From assembly GCA_014879565.1 (NCBI GenBank), contig JACSRW010000030.1, positions 62,001 through 126,000 on the forward strand: DNA of 64,000 nucleotides, given 5' to 3'. The notes beneath the pieces were generated by a model. That model saw nothing but the letters and a program-made list of their open reading frames with translations, had not been told where the DNA came from and searched no databases. The position numbers and the translations under genes are program-made. This document shows, one piece after another, positions 1-9,080 of the stretch (its first letter is position 1; each line of letters starts with the position of its first letter). Source of the stretch: Chitinophagaceae bacterium. Its GTDB lineage: Bacteria > Bacteroidota > Bacteroidia > Chitinophagales > Chitinophagaceae.

Positions 1-2
1 AT

Positions 3-647
3 TTTCTTTCCGGCTGGTTTGAGACCAATAATGCGAAGAAGTACAGCTTTTTTGCCAACCTGATGTTTATTGACCGTTCCCTGTTTAACAGCAAAAGGTA
101 TTCTGTTGAAACGCAAAACCGTTACCGTTTTAATAATAAACTGACGATTTCCCATAGCCTGTCACTCAACCCGCAGAAAAGAAATACCGGTTATGCCGGC
201 AGAGAGGGCTCGGCGATCATTTTCGGCAGAAGAGATATAGATGCGGTGGAAAACCTGTTGTCTGTTAAATACAGCTTTAACAGCAAAATGAATATCAATA
301 CCCGTGTCCGCCACTACTGGAGCCAGGTACATTACGATAGTTATTATACCCTGGAAGAGGACGGATCACTGGCCCCGAACAACAGTTTTTCCGGCAATGC
401 GGATTACAATATTAATTTCTTCAATATTGATATGGTGTATACCTGGCAATTTGCCCCGGGCAGTTTCCTGAATGTGGTCTGGAAAAACGCGGCTATCAGC
501 GGCAACCAGGATGTGACCGGCAATTATTTCAAAAATATCGGGCAGACTATGCGGGAAGATGATAACAATAATTTTTCCCTGAAAGTGATCTACTTCCTGG
601 ATTACCTGACACTGAGAAAACAAATGCGGAAAAAGAATACTGATTAA
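3..647 (+). CDS. DUF5916 outer-membrane protein, C-terminal part (5' truncated)
   Basis: The reading frame is open from the first bases of the window, so the true start lies upstream. The visible 214 residues alternate polar and aromatic residues in short strands, as in an outer-membrane beta barrel. The ending, with a charged tail after a hydrophobic strand, resembles the C-terminal half of DUF5916 proteins, which carry a carbohydrate-binding family-9-like N-terminal domain followed by a barrel. That N-terminal domain is outside the window, so the family call rests on the barrel alone. The substrate is unknown. The gene overlaps the convergent acyltransferase by four bases, with no visible terminator between them. 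Confidence 0.7.
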   Translation, partial: FLSGWFETNNAKKYSFFANLMFIDRSLFNSKRYSVETQNRYRFNNKLTISHSLSLNPQKRNTGYAGREGSAIIFGRRDIDAVENLLSVKYSFNSKMNINTRVRHYWSQVHYDSYYTLEEDGSLAPNNSFSGNADYNINFFNIDMVYTWQFAPGSFLNVVWKNAAISGNQDVTGNYFKNIGQTMREDDNNNFSLKVIYFLDYLTLRKQMRKKNTD

Positions 648-1603
648 AGCGGGGCCGGGGTTTCATCCACCCATTGTTCTCTGTACTCCGGTTTCCAGCC
701 GAGTTTCCAGCGGCGGTGACTCCAGAGATAGAGATCCGGTTGCTTTTCAATATTTTGCGCGAGGTGTTCTGCATACCGGCGCATCAGTTCACCTTCTGGC
801 AGGGAACCCGGATCATCTGTCAGCAGGAAATAATCAAAATGATAATGTCCTCTTTTGGGCCGGGTGGTGGTCATCATCACCACCGGCACATTTTGTATCC
901 GTGCAAATTTCTCGGGACCTTTTACAAAAGCAGCCGGCCGGTGCATGAAGTTTAACCAATACGCGTCGGGAGCATTGGGAGGGCTTTGATCAGCCCCCAG
1001 GGCCAGCAGGTATTGCTTTTTGCGCCAGGGGATAATGGCTTTGGCAATCTGGGTTGCCGGCAGCAGGGGATTCCCCCAGCGGCCGCGGATATACATCAGC
1101 AGCCGGTCGGCCACTGCACTGCTTTGCGGCAGATATACCGTTAAAAAAGTATAGGGCTGATTGATCCCGGTGTACAGGGTCATTATTTCCCAGTTAAAAA
1201 AATGACCGAGATTTACCTGCACAGAACGGCCGCTCTTATACAGCTCTTCCAGTACCGTCATATTACCGCTGATCCGTTTATTCAGTGACTTTCGGGAAAT
1301 GGAAATCAGCTTAACCGTTTCAATCCAGTTGTCCATAAAATTCCGGTAAAAGCGGCGGGCGATGCTTTTCAGTTCCTTTTCTGTCTTGCCGGGAAAACTT
1401 TTCCGGAGATTATCCATCACCACTTCTTTCCGGTAACCGGCTACATAATAGATCAGTACAAATAAAATATCCGCTATCCCGTACAGGATAAAAAAGGGAA
1501 GCAGGGATACCAGGTACAATAAACCAAAAACGATATAATACATAATAGCTGTAATATTTACTGATACGGCCGGTTTCTCCTCCGGTACCTTATCAGAGAA
1601 CAA
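644..1603 (-). CDS. LpxL/HtrB-like lysophospholipid (lipid A) acyltransferase
   Basis: Members of this family transfer a secondary acyl chain to the lipid A precursor at the inner membrane. The protein has 319 residues, close to the family length. A hydrophobic anchor spans roughly residues 21-55. The catalytic HX4E motif is visible as H134 and E139 in GHFFNWE, and a conserved WSHRRWK block lies near the C terminus. The start overlaps the end of nadB by 11 bases, suggesting translational coupling. M21 is an alternative start that would remove the overlap. The gene is the last of a long minus-strand run. Some Bacteroidota relatives acylate ornithine or other lipids, so lipid A as substrate is inference. 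Confidence 0.85.
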   Translation of the reverse strand: MFSDKVPEEKPAVSVNITAIMYYIVFGLLYLVSLLPFFILYGIADILFVLIYYVAGYRKEVVMDNLRKSFPGKTEKELKSIARRFYRNFMDNWIETVKLISISRKSLNKRISGNMTVLEELYKSGRSVQVNLGHFFNWEIMTLYTGINQPYTFLTVYLPQSSAVADRLLMYIRGRWGNPLLPATQIAKAIIPWRKKQYLLALGADQSPPNAPDAYWLNFMHRPAAFVKGPEKFARIQNVPVVMMTTTRPKRGHYHFDYFLLTDDPGSLPEGELMRRYAEHLAQNIEKQPDLYLWSHRRWKLGWKPEYREQWVDETPAPL

Positions 1604-3194
1604 TATTCTGCACGAGGCTGCTCTTCTCCGGATAATCCGTATTAAAATGAAGCCCGCGGCTTTCTTTCCGGAAACTGGCTCCTTTTACGATGAGATATCC
1701 CACCGAGATCATATTCCTCAGTTCGAGCAATTGTGGTGACAGGGTACTGCCCTGGTAAAGATTTTCCGTTTCCTCCCATAAAAGATCCAGGCGGCGCATC
1801 GCCCTTTGCAGACGGATATCATTCCGTACAATCCCGACATAATCGCTCATCACCTGTCGCAGTTCTTTGGCGCTTTGGGTAATCAGGATCATCTCCCTGG
1901 GTTCGGATGTGCCCTCTGCATTCCAGTCGGGAAGGGCATCATTCAGGGTTATCTTATCCACTTTTTCCGCAGCGTCCAGGAAACAGCGATGGGCAAAAAC
2001 CATGGCTTCCAGCAGGGAATTACTGGCCAGGCGGTTGGCTCCGTGTAAACCCGTGCTGGCACATTCACCCGCCGCATAAAGATTCCGGATAGAACTTCTG
2101 CCCCATTCATCCGTTTTAATCCCCCCGCAACTATAGTGAGCTGCAGGTGCAACGGGGATCATATCCCGGGTAATATCAATACCAATGGACAAACATTTTT
2201 CATAGATATTCGGGAAGTGCTCAATGAATTTCTCTCTGCTGAAATGACGGCAATCGAGCCAGACATGCTCTGTACCGGTTTTTTTCATTTCACTGTCAAT
2301 CGCCCTGGCCACAATATCACGGGGGGCCAGGTCTTTCCGGGCATCGTAGCGCTCCATAAAGGCTTCTCCCTTTTTATTCCGCAATATCCCGCCGTCACCT
2401 CTTACGGCCTCCGTAATCAGGAAAGCCTGCCCCAGCAACCCGGGTTCATAAAGGGCCGTCGGGTGAAACTGGATAAACTCCATGTTTTCAATCCGGCCCT
2501 TTGCCCTGTAAAACATGGCCACCCCGTCGCCCGTGGCAATAGTTGGATTGGTAGTGGTACGATAGACCTGCCCGTTGCCCCCGGTAGCCAGTAAGGTAAT
2601 CTTCGCCAGAATTTTTTCAATCCGGTTGGTCTCCAGGTTGAGTACATACACGCCATAACACTCAATATCGGGAGTGGATTTGGTCACCAGATAACCCAGG
2701 TGATGCTGGGTGATCAGGTCAATCACAAAACAGTGATTGACAAATTCAATATTGGGTAACCTGCTGACAGATTCCAGCAGGGCCCGTTCCATTTCTTTCC
2801 CGGTAACATCTTTGTGATGCAGGATACGGTATTCAGAGTGTCCGCCTTCTTTCCCGCGTTTGAAGTCACCATCCTCTTCCCGGTCAAAACTGGCCCCCCA
2901 TTCCACAATCTCTTCCACTCTTTCCGGGCCTTCTTTGACAACGATCTCCACGACCTTCTCGTTACAGATGCCATCACCTGCAATCAGGGTATCTTCAATA
3001 TGTTTGGCAAAACTGTCATTTTCCAGGTCATTCACCACCGCAATACCTCCCTGCGCATATTTGGTATTGGTTTCATCGGCTGCCGCCTTGGTGATCACCA
3101 GTACTTTTTTATCCGGGAACCGGGCGGCTGTTTTGAGGGCATAAGTAAGCCCCGCGATACCGGAACCAATCACCAGGAAGTCTGTTTTTTGCAT
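1593..3194 (-). CDS. nadB: L-aspartate oxidase NadB
   Basis: NadB is a flavoenzyme that oxidises L-aspartate to iminoaspartate, the first step of de novo NAD synthesis. NadA then makes quinolinate, but no nadA or nadC lies in this window. The 533 residues match the usual length. The N terminus carries the FAD dinucleotide-binding motif GSGIAGL. HPTALYEPG and the TGLHGANRLASNSLLE block near residue 390 are characteristic of the succinate dehydrogenase/fumarate reductase flavoprotein family in its NadB form. The gene lies 25 bases downstream of the YhhN gene on the same strand and overlaps the following acyltransferase. Confidence 0.95.
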   Translation of the reverse strand: MQKTDFLVIGSGIAGLTYALKTAARFPDKKVLVITKAAADETNTKYAQGGIAVVNDLENDSFAKHIEDTLIAGDGICNEKVVEIVVKEGPERVEEIVEWGASFDREEDGDFKRGKEGGHSEYRILHHKDVTGKEMERALLESVSRLPNIEFVNHCFVIDLITQHHLGYLVTKSTPDIECYGVYVLNLETNRIEKILAKITLLATGGNGQVYRTTTNPTIATGDGVAMFYRAKGRIENMEFIQFHPTALYEPGLLGQAFLITEAVRGDGGILRNKKGEAFMERYDARKDLAPRDIVARAIDSEMKKTGTEHVWLDCRHFSREKFIEHFPNIYEKCLSIGIDITRDMIPVAPAAHYSCGGIKTDEWGRSSIRNLYAAGECASTGLHGANRLASNSLLEAMVFAHRCFLDAAEKVDKITLNDALPDWNAEGTSEPREMILITQSAKELRQVMSDYVGIVRNDIRLQRAMRRLDLLWEETENLYQGSTLSPQLLELRNMISVGYLIVKGASFRKESRGLHFNTDYPEKSSLVQNIVL

Positions 3195-3219
3195 ATCGGG
3201 GCTGGGTTTGATTAAAGAA

Positions 3220-3900
3220 TCAGTTCTTTTTCAGGCAGCAAAGATACTCTATAAGTCCTTTTGCTATCAGTAACTGGGCCAGTCCGTAGGTAAGCATGAT
3301 CCAAAAACCGGCCACCGGCAACGGACTGACAAATTTATTGGCAGCCAGCAGAGAATCGGATAACACAAACAGACCCGCCCCGGCCATCAGCCAGTTGCCG
3401 GCAAAACCCGGCTGAAGATTTTTCAGCTGAAGCGCTGTTCCAAACATCAGGCTGATCACGGCTCCATAAACAAACACCGGCAGGCGCATGGCACCCAGGA
3501 AGGGGAAGAGCCAGGTCATCAGTACGGCATAATACAACACTACGGGTATGACCAACAATACCCGAAAAGGGATTTTATGCTGCCGGATACCTGTAAAAAA
3601 GATAATGACATAACAAATATGCGCCAGCAGGAAACTGACCAGACCACTGAGAAAAAAGAGTTCATGCTTACCCTGGAACATCAGTAACAGGTCTCCGCCC
3701 CAGGAAAAAAACAGGGCGGCCAGTAACCAGGAAAAAAGGCGATTCTTTTTAAGAGGAACAGCCAGCCATACATACAAGGCCAGAGCCGGCATCAGCAGGG
3801 GCTTACTGAGTGTGGCAGCCGGATTATAATCTATAAGCTGGGCCGTGGTATTTACGGCCAGCAAAAACAAAAAGGCGATTAACGCTGAATTTTTATTCAT
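3220..3900 (-). CDS. YhhN/TMEM86-family lysoplasmalogenase-like membrane protein
   Basis: This is a 226-residue multi-spanning membrane protein with about eight hydrophobic segments. Family landmarks are SKPLLMP near residue 33, SWGGDLLLM near residue 67, LAHICY near residue 92 and LSDSLLA near residue 180. They mark the YhhN family, whose mammalian members TMEM86A/B hydrolyse the vinyl-ether bond of lysoplasmalogens. The conserved aspartates are present. The start overlaps the stop of ispG by four bases (ATGA-type coupling). Bacterial substrates are poorly known, so only the family is claimed. Confidence 0.85.
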   Translation of the reverse strand: MNKNSALIAFLFLLAVNTTAQLIDYNPAATLSKPLLMPALALYVWLAVPLKKNRLFSWLLAALFFSWGGDLLLMFQGKHELFFLSGLVSFLLAHICYVIIFFTGIRQHKIPFRVLLVIPVVLYYAVLMTWLFPFLGAMRLPVFVYGAVISLMFGTALQLKNLQPGFAGNWLMAGAGLFVLSDSLLAANKFVSPLPVAGFWIMLTYGLAQLLIAKGLIEYLCCLKKN

Positions 3901-5906
3901 AACCCAACAGGTGCATCCGTCCAGGCACCATTTTCTTTGAGCAAACTGATCAGTTCATCCACCGCCACTTCGCTGTTAACATTCCGTTTCACTACTTCTT
4001 TCCCTTTATAAAGTGTGATTTTTCCGGGTCCGCTGCCCACATATCCGAAATCTGCATCCGCCATTTCGCCGGGACCGTTCACAATACATCCCATAATGGC
4101 AATTTTGAGTCCTTTAAGGTGGTTGGTGACCGCCCGGATTTTGGCCGTGGTTTCCTGCAGATCAAAGAGGGTGCGGCCGCAACTGGGACAACTGATATAT
4201 TCTGTTTTGGAAATACGCGTACGGGTGGCCTGGAGGATACTGAAGGCCGTATTATTGGTAAACTGGTAAATATCCTTTACCGGGAGATAGGTACGCCCCT
4301 TTACCTGAACATTCTCCATATGTGTATCGGCTGCATAGCCCAGTGAAAGACCATCTCCCATTCCGTCGAGCAGCAACGCCCCGGTCTCGGCGGCAAAATG
4401 AATCAGGTGTTCATCAGGTGTTTGCCCTTTACTGTCTGTTACCAGGATCAGCGGATTCCGGATATTTCTTATCTCCAGTTCCATGATCATCCGCCGCACT
4501 GACTGCATGGCATTTTCATTGGTACTGCTCAGGCAAAAAACAACCGTTGGATCGGCCGCCGTTTCTTCCAGGAAACTGAAATCATTCACCGGGGTATCAT
4601 CATTAAAACAATCCAGCATCACAAAATTGAGCCGGGGGTGTTTATGGGTGGCTTCGGCAAATCCTTTGGCTGCAAAAATGGGAAAACAGGATGTATGGCC
4701 GGCGGCTGCTTCCCAGGTATCCGGCCAGCAGATCACTTTCAAAGTACCGGGCAATTCAAAAGATGGCCGGTGGTTGCCGGTAAAAATAAAATCAGCGGCA
4801 GCATCCCCGATCATCCATTTATCGGTCGGTGCATCATAGGTATAGCCAACACTGCGCAAGTCAGCAGGACTAAGGCTGGTTAACCGGGAAAGATCTGCAA
4901 TCACAACCGGCACCTGTTTACCGCCGATAATATCCACCGGGAAACTTGCCCTTCTTTTATATTCAAAAGGAGAATAGGGCAGCTTTTCAATAGCAGGCAC
5001 TGCCTGGCCGGCAGTAGCCGGTCTGTCCCGGTAGCGTTTTACCAGGTCAAGGCAAACCGGGATTTCAAATTCAGGGTCTTCTGTCAGGGATACTCTGATG
5101 GTATCCCCGATTCCTTCTTCCAGCAGGGTGCCGATACCTACGGCGCTCTTGATACGGCCATCTTCCCCGTCGCCGGCTTCGGTTACACCCAGGTGCAGCG
5201 GATAAATTTCACCGAATTCCTCCCACATGGTTTTTACCAGCAAGCGGTAGGCCTGAACCATCACCTGCGGGTTACTGCTTTTCATGCTGAGGATAATATT
5301 GTGATAGGATTCTGCCCGGGCAATCCGGAGAAATTCCATAGCGCTTTCCACCATGCCATTGGCGGTATCGCCGTAGCGGCTCATAATCCGGTCGCTGAGA
5401 GAACCATGGTTGGTACCAATCCGCATCGCCGTGCCATATTCTTTGCAGATACGAACCAGGGGGGTGAACCTTTCCCGGATTCTTTCGATTTCTTCCGCAT
5501 ATTCGGCATCGGTATATTCCAGCTGTTCAAATTTCTTTTTGTCAACATAGTTTCCGGGATTTACCCGCACTTTCTCCACGATCCGGGCCGCTACTTCGGC
5601 GGCATTCGGTGTAAAGTGAATATCCGCCACCAGCGGCGTATTAAACCCTCTTTTCCGCAATTCTTCTTTAATCTGCTGCAGGTTTTCCGCTTCTTTTATA
5701 GAAGGGGCGGTGATCCGGACCAGTTCCGCGCCCGCTTCAATACAACGGATGGCCTGTTCCACCGTGGCCAGGGTATCCATGGTATCGGTGGTGGTCATGG
5801 TCTGAACACGGATGGGGTGGCCATTGCCCAGGAGCAGGCTGCCGATGCGGACTTCCCGGGTGCGCAGACGCGCATACCGGGTCAGAGAGGCACAATAGGA
5901 TTGCAT
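3897..5906 (-). CDS. ispG: (E)-4-hydroxy-3-methylbut-2-enyl-diphosphate synthase IspG (long form)
   Basis: IspG converts methylerythritol cyclodiphosphate to HMBPP in the non-mevalonate isoprenoid pathway, using a [4Fe-4S] cluster. The N-terminal TIM barrel runs to about residue 275. The cluster ligands are C573, C576 and C607 with E614 in the NGPGE motif. At 669 residues it is far longer than the roughly 370-residue E. coli enzyme because a central domain of about 250 residues separates barrel and cluster domains, as in plants and Bacteroidota. A TAGTTTTG match to the Bacteroidetes -7 promoter box lies just upstream on the minus strand (5912-5919), without a convincing -33 element. The gene may also be read from the bat genes 34 bases upstream. 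Confidence 0.96.
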   Translation of the reverse strand: MQSYCASLTRYARLRTREVRIGSLLLGNGHPIRVQTMTTTDTMDTLATVEQAIRCIEAGAELVRITAPSIKEAENLQQIKEELRKRGFNTPLVADIHFTPNAAEVAARIVEKVRVNPGNYVDKKKFEQLEYTDAEYAEEIERIRERFTPLVRICKEYGTAMRIGTNHGSLSDRIMSRYGDTANGMVESAMEFLRIARAESYHNIILSMKSSNPQVMVQAYRLLVKTMWEEFGEIYPLHLGVTEAGDGEDGRIKSAVGIGTLLEEGIGDTIRVSLTEDPEFEIPVCLDLVKRYRDRPATAGQAVPAIEKLPYSPFEYKRRASFPVDIIGGKQVPVVIADLSRLTSLSPADLRSVGYTYDAPTDKWMIGDAAADFIFTGNHRPSFELPGTLKVICWPDTWEAAAGHTSCFPIFAAKGFAEATHKHPRLNFVMLDCFNDDTPVNDFSFLEETAADPTVVFCLSSTNENAMQSVRRMIMELEIRNIRNPLILVTDSKGQTPDEHLIHFAAETGALLLDGMGDGLSLGYAADTHMENVQVKGRTYLPVKDIYQFTNNTAFSILQATRTRISKTEYISCPSCGRTLFDLQETTAKIRAVTNHLKGLKIAIMGCIVNGPGEMADADFGYVGSGPGKITLYKGKEVVKRNVNSEVAVDELISLLKENGAWTDAPVGL

Positions 5907-5940
5907 AATTGCAAAACTAACAAAGAAGCAGGAGCCTGGT

Positions 5941-6561
5941 TCACCAATCTTTGGCTTGTCCGGATCCGGTTTTGGCCTTTTCTTTCTGCATCCGCTGGCT
6001 GACTTCCTTTTCCTTTTGCTGAAGGAGTTTAAGACGCTGTTCAGCCTCTTTCTGATTCATCTTCGGGCGGGGCTTATTTTTTGATTTTTGGGGGTCGGGC
6101 TCTTTTTTCTTTTCTTTTTTAGGAGGCTCCTTCTTTTTCAGCTCCAGCAGGGCTTTCTGCAGGTTTTCCCTGGCCTGCTGGTCTGCGGGATTCAACCGGA
6201 GTGCGTTTTTATATGCGGCAATACTTTCGGGAAGTTTTTTTGCCTGGGAAAACAGAACACCGGTATTATACCAGGCATCGGCTTTCAGCCGGTTATCCCG
6301 GCTACTTTCCGTCAGCCGGCTAAAGAAGGACAGGGCCTCCTCAGTTTTTTCCTGCTTTTTCAGGCAAACAGCCAGATTATACGCTGCTTTTTCATCCGCA
6401 GGATTCCCTTCCATAGCCTGCCGGTAAAATACCTCCGCCTGCTGATACAACTGCAGTTTGTAAAGACGGTTGCCTTCCGCCAGCGGATTCGTTGCCTGCT
6501 GGGCATTCAGCAAGCCAGGACAAAACACCAACAGGAAAAAAACGGAAAGGATTCTCTTCAT
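5941..6561 (-). CDS. batC: BatC-like TPR protein
   Basis: This 206-residue exported protein has an N-terminal signal peptide (residues 1-20 ending LNAQ) and about three tetratricopeptide repeats between residues 27 and 150. A very lysine- and glutamate-rich tail follows. The architecture matches BatC of the Bacteroides aerotolerance (bat) operon. Its start overlaps the end of the upstream VWA gene by four bases, the usual batB-batC coupling. The commonly following batD (BatD/oxygen-tolerance membrane protein) is absent and ispG comes next. The role in stress tolerance is known from related operons and is not shown by the sequence. Confidence 0.8.
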   Translation of the reverse strand: MKRILSVFFLLVFCPGLLNAQQATNPLAEGNRLYKLQLYQQAEVFYRQAMEGNPADEKAAYNLAVCLKKQEKTEEALSFFSRLTESSRDNRLKADAWYNTGVLFSQAKKLPESIAAYKNALRLNPADQQARENLQKALLELKKKEPPKKEKKKEPDPQKSKNKPRPKMNQKEAEQRLKLLQQKEKEVSQRMQKEKAKTGSGQAKDW

Positions 6562-7559
6562 GTGTTGTTCTTTTTTGTTTCGCGGACAACTATTTCGGCC
6601 AGCAGCAATAGGAGCATCAGTCCTGCCAGCCAGGGCCAGCCCGGTTTAAACTGCATCAGGCTGATATCTTTGGTGGCTACTTTTTCAATTGTAGCCAGCT
6701 GACTGCGCAGCGCTTTTACGGCTACTTCGCTGCTCTCCAGTTTCTGGTAAATGCCACCGGTAGTTTGGGCGACTTCCTTAAGCACCTGTTCATTGAGCCG
6801 GGTGATTACGGTATTCCCGGTTTCATCTTTTTTTAAACCCCCGGAAAGCGGATCAGGTATGGAGCTTCCTTCTGTTGATCCGATGCCTATCGTGTTCACC
6901 ATGATCCCTCGTTTTTCCAGGTTACGGGCTATTTCCGCGGCACCCGCATCATGATCTTCTCCGTCGGAGATCAGCAGGATCGTCCGGAATCTTTTTTCCG
7001 CCGGGTTGAATACAGCGGCGCTCAGTTGCAGGGCTTCGCTGATAACGGTGCCTTGTTGCGGTACGGCATCTGTGGTAACAGAAGAAATATATAAGGCCGC
7101 GGCTCCGTGATCAATAGTCAGGGGCATTTGCAAATAGGCTTTGCCGGCAAAAAGAACCAGCGCGATCCGGTCATCTGGCATGGTGCCAATCAGTTTACTG
7201 ATCAGTTGTTTTGCCCGGGTGATCCTGTCAGGAGCGAGGTCGGCGGCCAGCATACTGCGGCTTACATCCAGCGCAATCACCATATCAAACCCTTTACGGC
7301 TGTTCGCTGCGGGCGTCCCGGGTTTACGGGGATTCATAACGGCCAGTATACCGGCGGACATGGCCAGGCCAAGCAGCAGCATTTTTATGCTGAATAGCCG
7401 TGCGGAATAATCCCGGATCAGTTCATTCACGAGCATCGGATCACCAATCCGGTGAAGGATTTTCTTTTTCCGGCGAAGCAGGAGGATGTATAATACGAGG
7501 AGAATACCCGTTGCCAGGAAAAGCAGGGAAGCCCCGGGATATTCAAATTGCCAGTTCAT
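6558..7559 (-). CDS. batB: BatB-like von Willebrand factor A membrane protein
   Basis: The protein has 333 residues: two N-terminal membrane segments (about residues 9-29 and 57-76), a VWA domain from about residue 91 to 285, and a C-terminal membrane helix. The metal-ion-dependent adhesion site is intact as D98-x-S100-x-S102, with the later SDGED motif. This is the BatA/BatB layout. The following TPR gene makes BatB the better fit. BatA and the MoxR ATPase that normally precede it are not here. The neighbour upstream is an OXA-type beta-lactamase gene 37 bases away. Confidence 0.85.
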   Translation of the reverse strand: MNWQFEYPGASLLFLATGILLVLYILLLRRKKKILHRIGDPMLVNELIRDYSARLFSIKMLLLGLAMSAGILAVMNPRKPGTPAANSRKGFDMVIALDVSRSMLAADLAPDRITRAKQLISKLIGTMPDDRIALVLFAGKAYLQMPLTIDHGAAALYISSVTTDAVPQQGTVISEALQLSAAVFNPAEKRFRTILLISDGEDHDAGAAEIARNLEKRGIMVNTIGIGSTEGSSIPDPLSGGLKKDETGNTVITRLNEQVLKEVAQTTGGIYQKLESSEVAVKALRSQLATIEKVATKDISLMQFKPGWPWLAGLMLLLLLAEIVVRETKKNNT

Positions 7560-7595
7560 GACGGATATGAAACAAAATTCATGCTAAAGAGCGTT

Positions 7596-8426
7596 TTACA
7601 TTTTCCCTTCCAGGAAGCCCAGATGTTTCAGGATATCTTTCAGCATCTGCTTCCGGATATTGATCATCGGGGCATTGCGGTCGGCTGTTTCCAGGTTCAG
7701 TACAAAGAAAAAAGGGTGATTATTTTCTTCAATCCAGCCCACGATCCAGCCCAGCATATTCCCGTTTTCGCGGTAACCGAGGCCGGTTTTATACCCAAGC
7801 CGGTAATTGGTATTGCTTTCGAAAAGCATGGCTCTTTTCACCGTTTCCTGGTAGGACTTAAAAAAGGGCAGCTGATCGAAATAAAGTCTCTTTACCAGGC
7901 CCAGTTGCTGATCGGGCGTTATTTTGAGGGAATTATCAATCCAGAAACTGTCAATGGCCGTACGGATAACGACCTGATCCGTATCACTGCGGGCGCCGTA
8001 TTTCAGGCTGTCGAGCCAGAACTGCATGGTGTCTTTTCCGATCCGGCGGGCTACTTCCTGGTAATAAGGCAGGGAGGAGACCCGGAAGGCTTCATACATA
8101 TTCAGGTCTTTATTCCAGTCGGGCATCCAGCGTTCCACTCCGTCCCACTGAATCACCATACTGTCGCTGCTGATTTTACCCGTTTGCAGCCCGATCAGGG
8201 AATTGACAATCTTAAAGGTGGAAGCCGGCAGATAACTGCTGTCGCGGTAACGGCCCAGGTTATAGACGGTGAATTTCCCGGAGGCGTTATCCATAATAGC
8301 AAAGCAACCCTCCATTTTATTATCGGTGAAAAACTTTCCGAGGCTGTTGTCCTCTTTCACATTATCGGGTGAACAGGCATTCAATAAAAAAAGGAAGGTG
8401 GCAATAACTGCTGTCAGTCGTTTCAT
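7596..8426 (-). CDS. Class D (OXA-like) beta-lactamase, lipoprotein
   Basis: Class D enzymes hydrolyse beta-lactams through an acyl-serine. I start at the ATG giving a 276-residue protein because it begins with a clean lipoprotein signal (FLFLLNAC, C18). The longer upstream frame lacks one. The active-site motif is S69-T-F-K72 in PASTFK, and the third motif is K213-T-G. Two conserved elements deviate: the SxV motif reads S-S-L (117-119) and YGN reads Y143-G-A145. The W-x-x-G-W stretch near residue 227 is kept. It is probably anchored facing the periplasm. Penicillin-binding or sensor relatives are possible, but the small soluble-domain size favours an enzyme. Confidence 0.85.
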   Translation of the reverse strand: MKRLTAVIATFLFLLNACSPDNVKEDNSLGKFFTDNKMEGCFAIMDNASGKFTVYNLGRYRDSSYLPASTFKIVNSLIGLQTGKISSDSMVIQWDGVERWMPDWNKDLNMYEAFRVSSLPYYQEVARRIGKDTMQFWLDSLKYGARSDTDQVVIRTAIDSFWIDNSLKITPDQQLGLVKRLYFDQLPFFKSYQETVKRAMLFESNTNYRLGYKTGLGYRENGNMLGWIVGWIEENNHPFFFVLNLETADRNAPMINIRKQMLKDILKHLGFLEGKM

Positions 8427-8490
8427 TGTCTGAAAAAATTTCAGCAAAGGTAAAGACCGGGGCTGCAGTTTTTCCGTACTGTTTAAAATA

Positions 8491-9009
8491 TTACTGCCGT
8501 AAGAGGCGGGCTGTCTGCTTTCCCGTAACCCGGTAACTATCCACAAACGGAATTTCTTCATCCCCCTTACCCGTGGTTGCAAGCGGTTTGGCTGCCAGGG
8601 AGAAAAAATCTATAACCAGTTCCTTGTTCTCCATCCGGTATGTATTCAGGATGGTGGAACCGGAAACGGTGAAGGCACCGGTGAGACAGTTGCCCACCCA
8701 GAACTGATCCAGCAGGATGCCGTTTTTCTCATCCACCACCCAATGTCCCTTTGAGCGGTCAACCGGTTTCAGGATATAGGGGCGGCTGTCTTCGCGGGGA
8801 GTACCGTATATCAGGTGCCAGGTCCAGGCAGCGCTGTCTGTTTTTTGGATCCGCAATTCCATGGGTACTTTTTGCAGCGCAGCCTGACCGGCTTTGTACC
8901 AGTGAAGCTCCCCCTTCCAGTTGCCGGTCCAGTCATCCGGAAAAACCGGAGATTGCGCAAACAGAACGGCACCTGTAAAAAGGAGCGGGAAACAGAGAAG
9001 GAATCGCAT
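8491..9009 (-). CDS. Secreted hypothetical protein
   Basis: I do not recognise this 172-residue protein. The ATG chosen gives a typical signal peptide ending in LFAQ at about residue 18; the longer frame adds 24 residues without signal character. The mature part is rich in tryptophan and short beta strands (DWTGNWKGELHWY, WTWHLIYG), suggesting a small lipocalin-like or single-domain beta barrel. It lies 64 bases upstream of the beta-lactamase on the same strand, and a strong hairpin separates it from the small lipoprotein gene. Confidence 0.7.
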   Translation of the reverse strand: MRFLLCFPLLFTGAVLFAQSPVFPDDWTGNWKGELHWYKAGQAALQKVPMELRIQKTDSAAWTWHLIYGTPREDSRPYILKPVDRSKGHWVVDEKNGILLDQFWVGNCLTGAFTVSGSTILNTYRMENKELVIDFFSLAAKPLATTGKGDEEIPFVDSYRVTGKQTARLLRQ

Positions 9010-9030
9010 GTAGAATATTTGGATAAAAGT

Positions 9031-9057
9031 AAAAAGTCCCGGGCATTCCGGGACTTT
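9031..9057 (-). terminator. Intrinsic terminator of the small lipoprotein gene
   Basis: A perfect 10-bp stem (AAAGTCCCGG with CCGGGACTTT) and a 5-base loop, followed on the minus strand by further T residues. It lies 24 bases beyond the stop of the 42-residue lipoprotein gene and before the next start, so it closes a separate short transcript. Confidence 0.75.
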
Positions 9058-9080
9058 CAAAAATCTTGTTGTGCATTCCA

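Noticed and set aside
5193-6002. A 269-codon open frame on the plus strand
   Set aside because: It is antisense to ispG and the end of batC. The translation has no recognisable motif.
7548-8372. A 274-codon open frame on the plus strand
   Set aside because: It is antisense to the OXA-like beta-lactamase and carries no domain.
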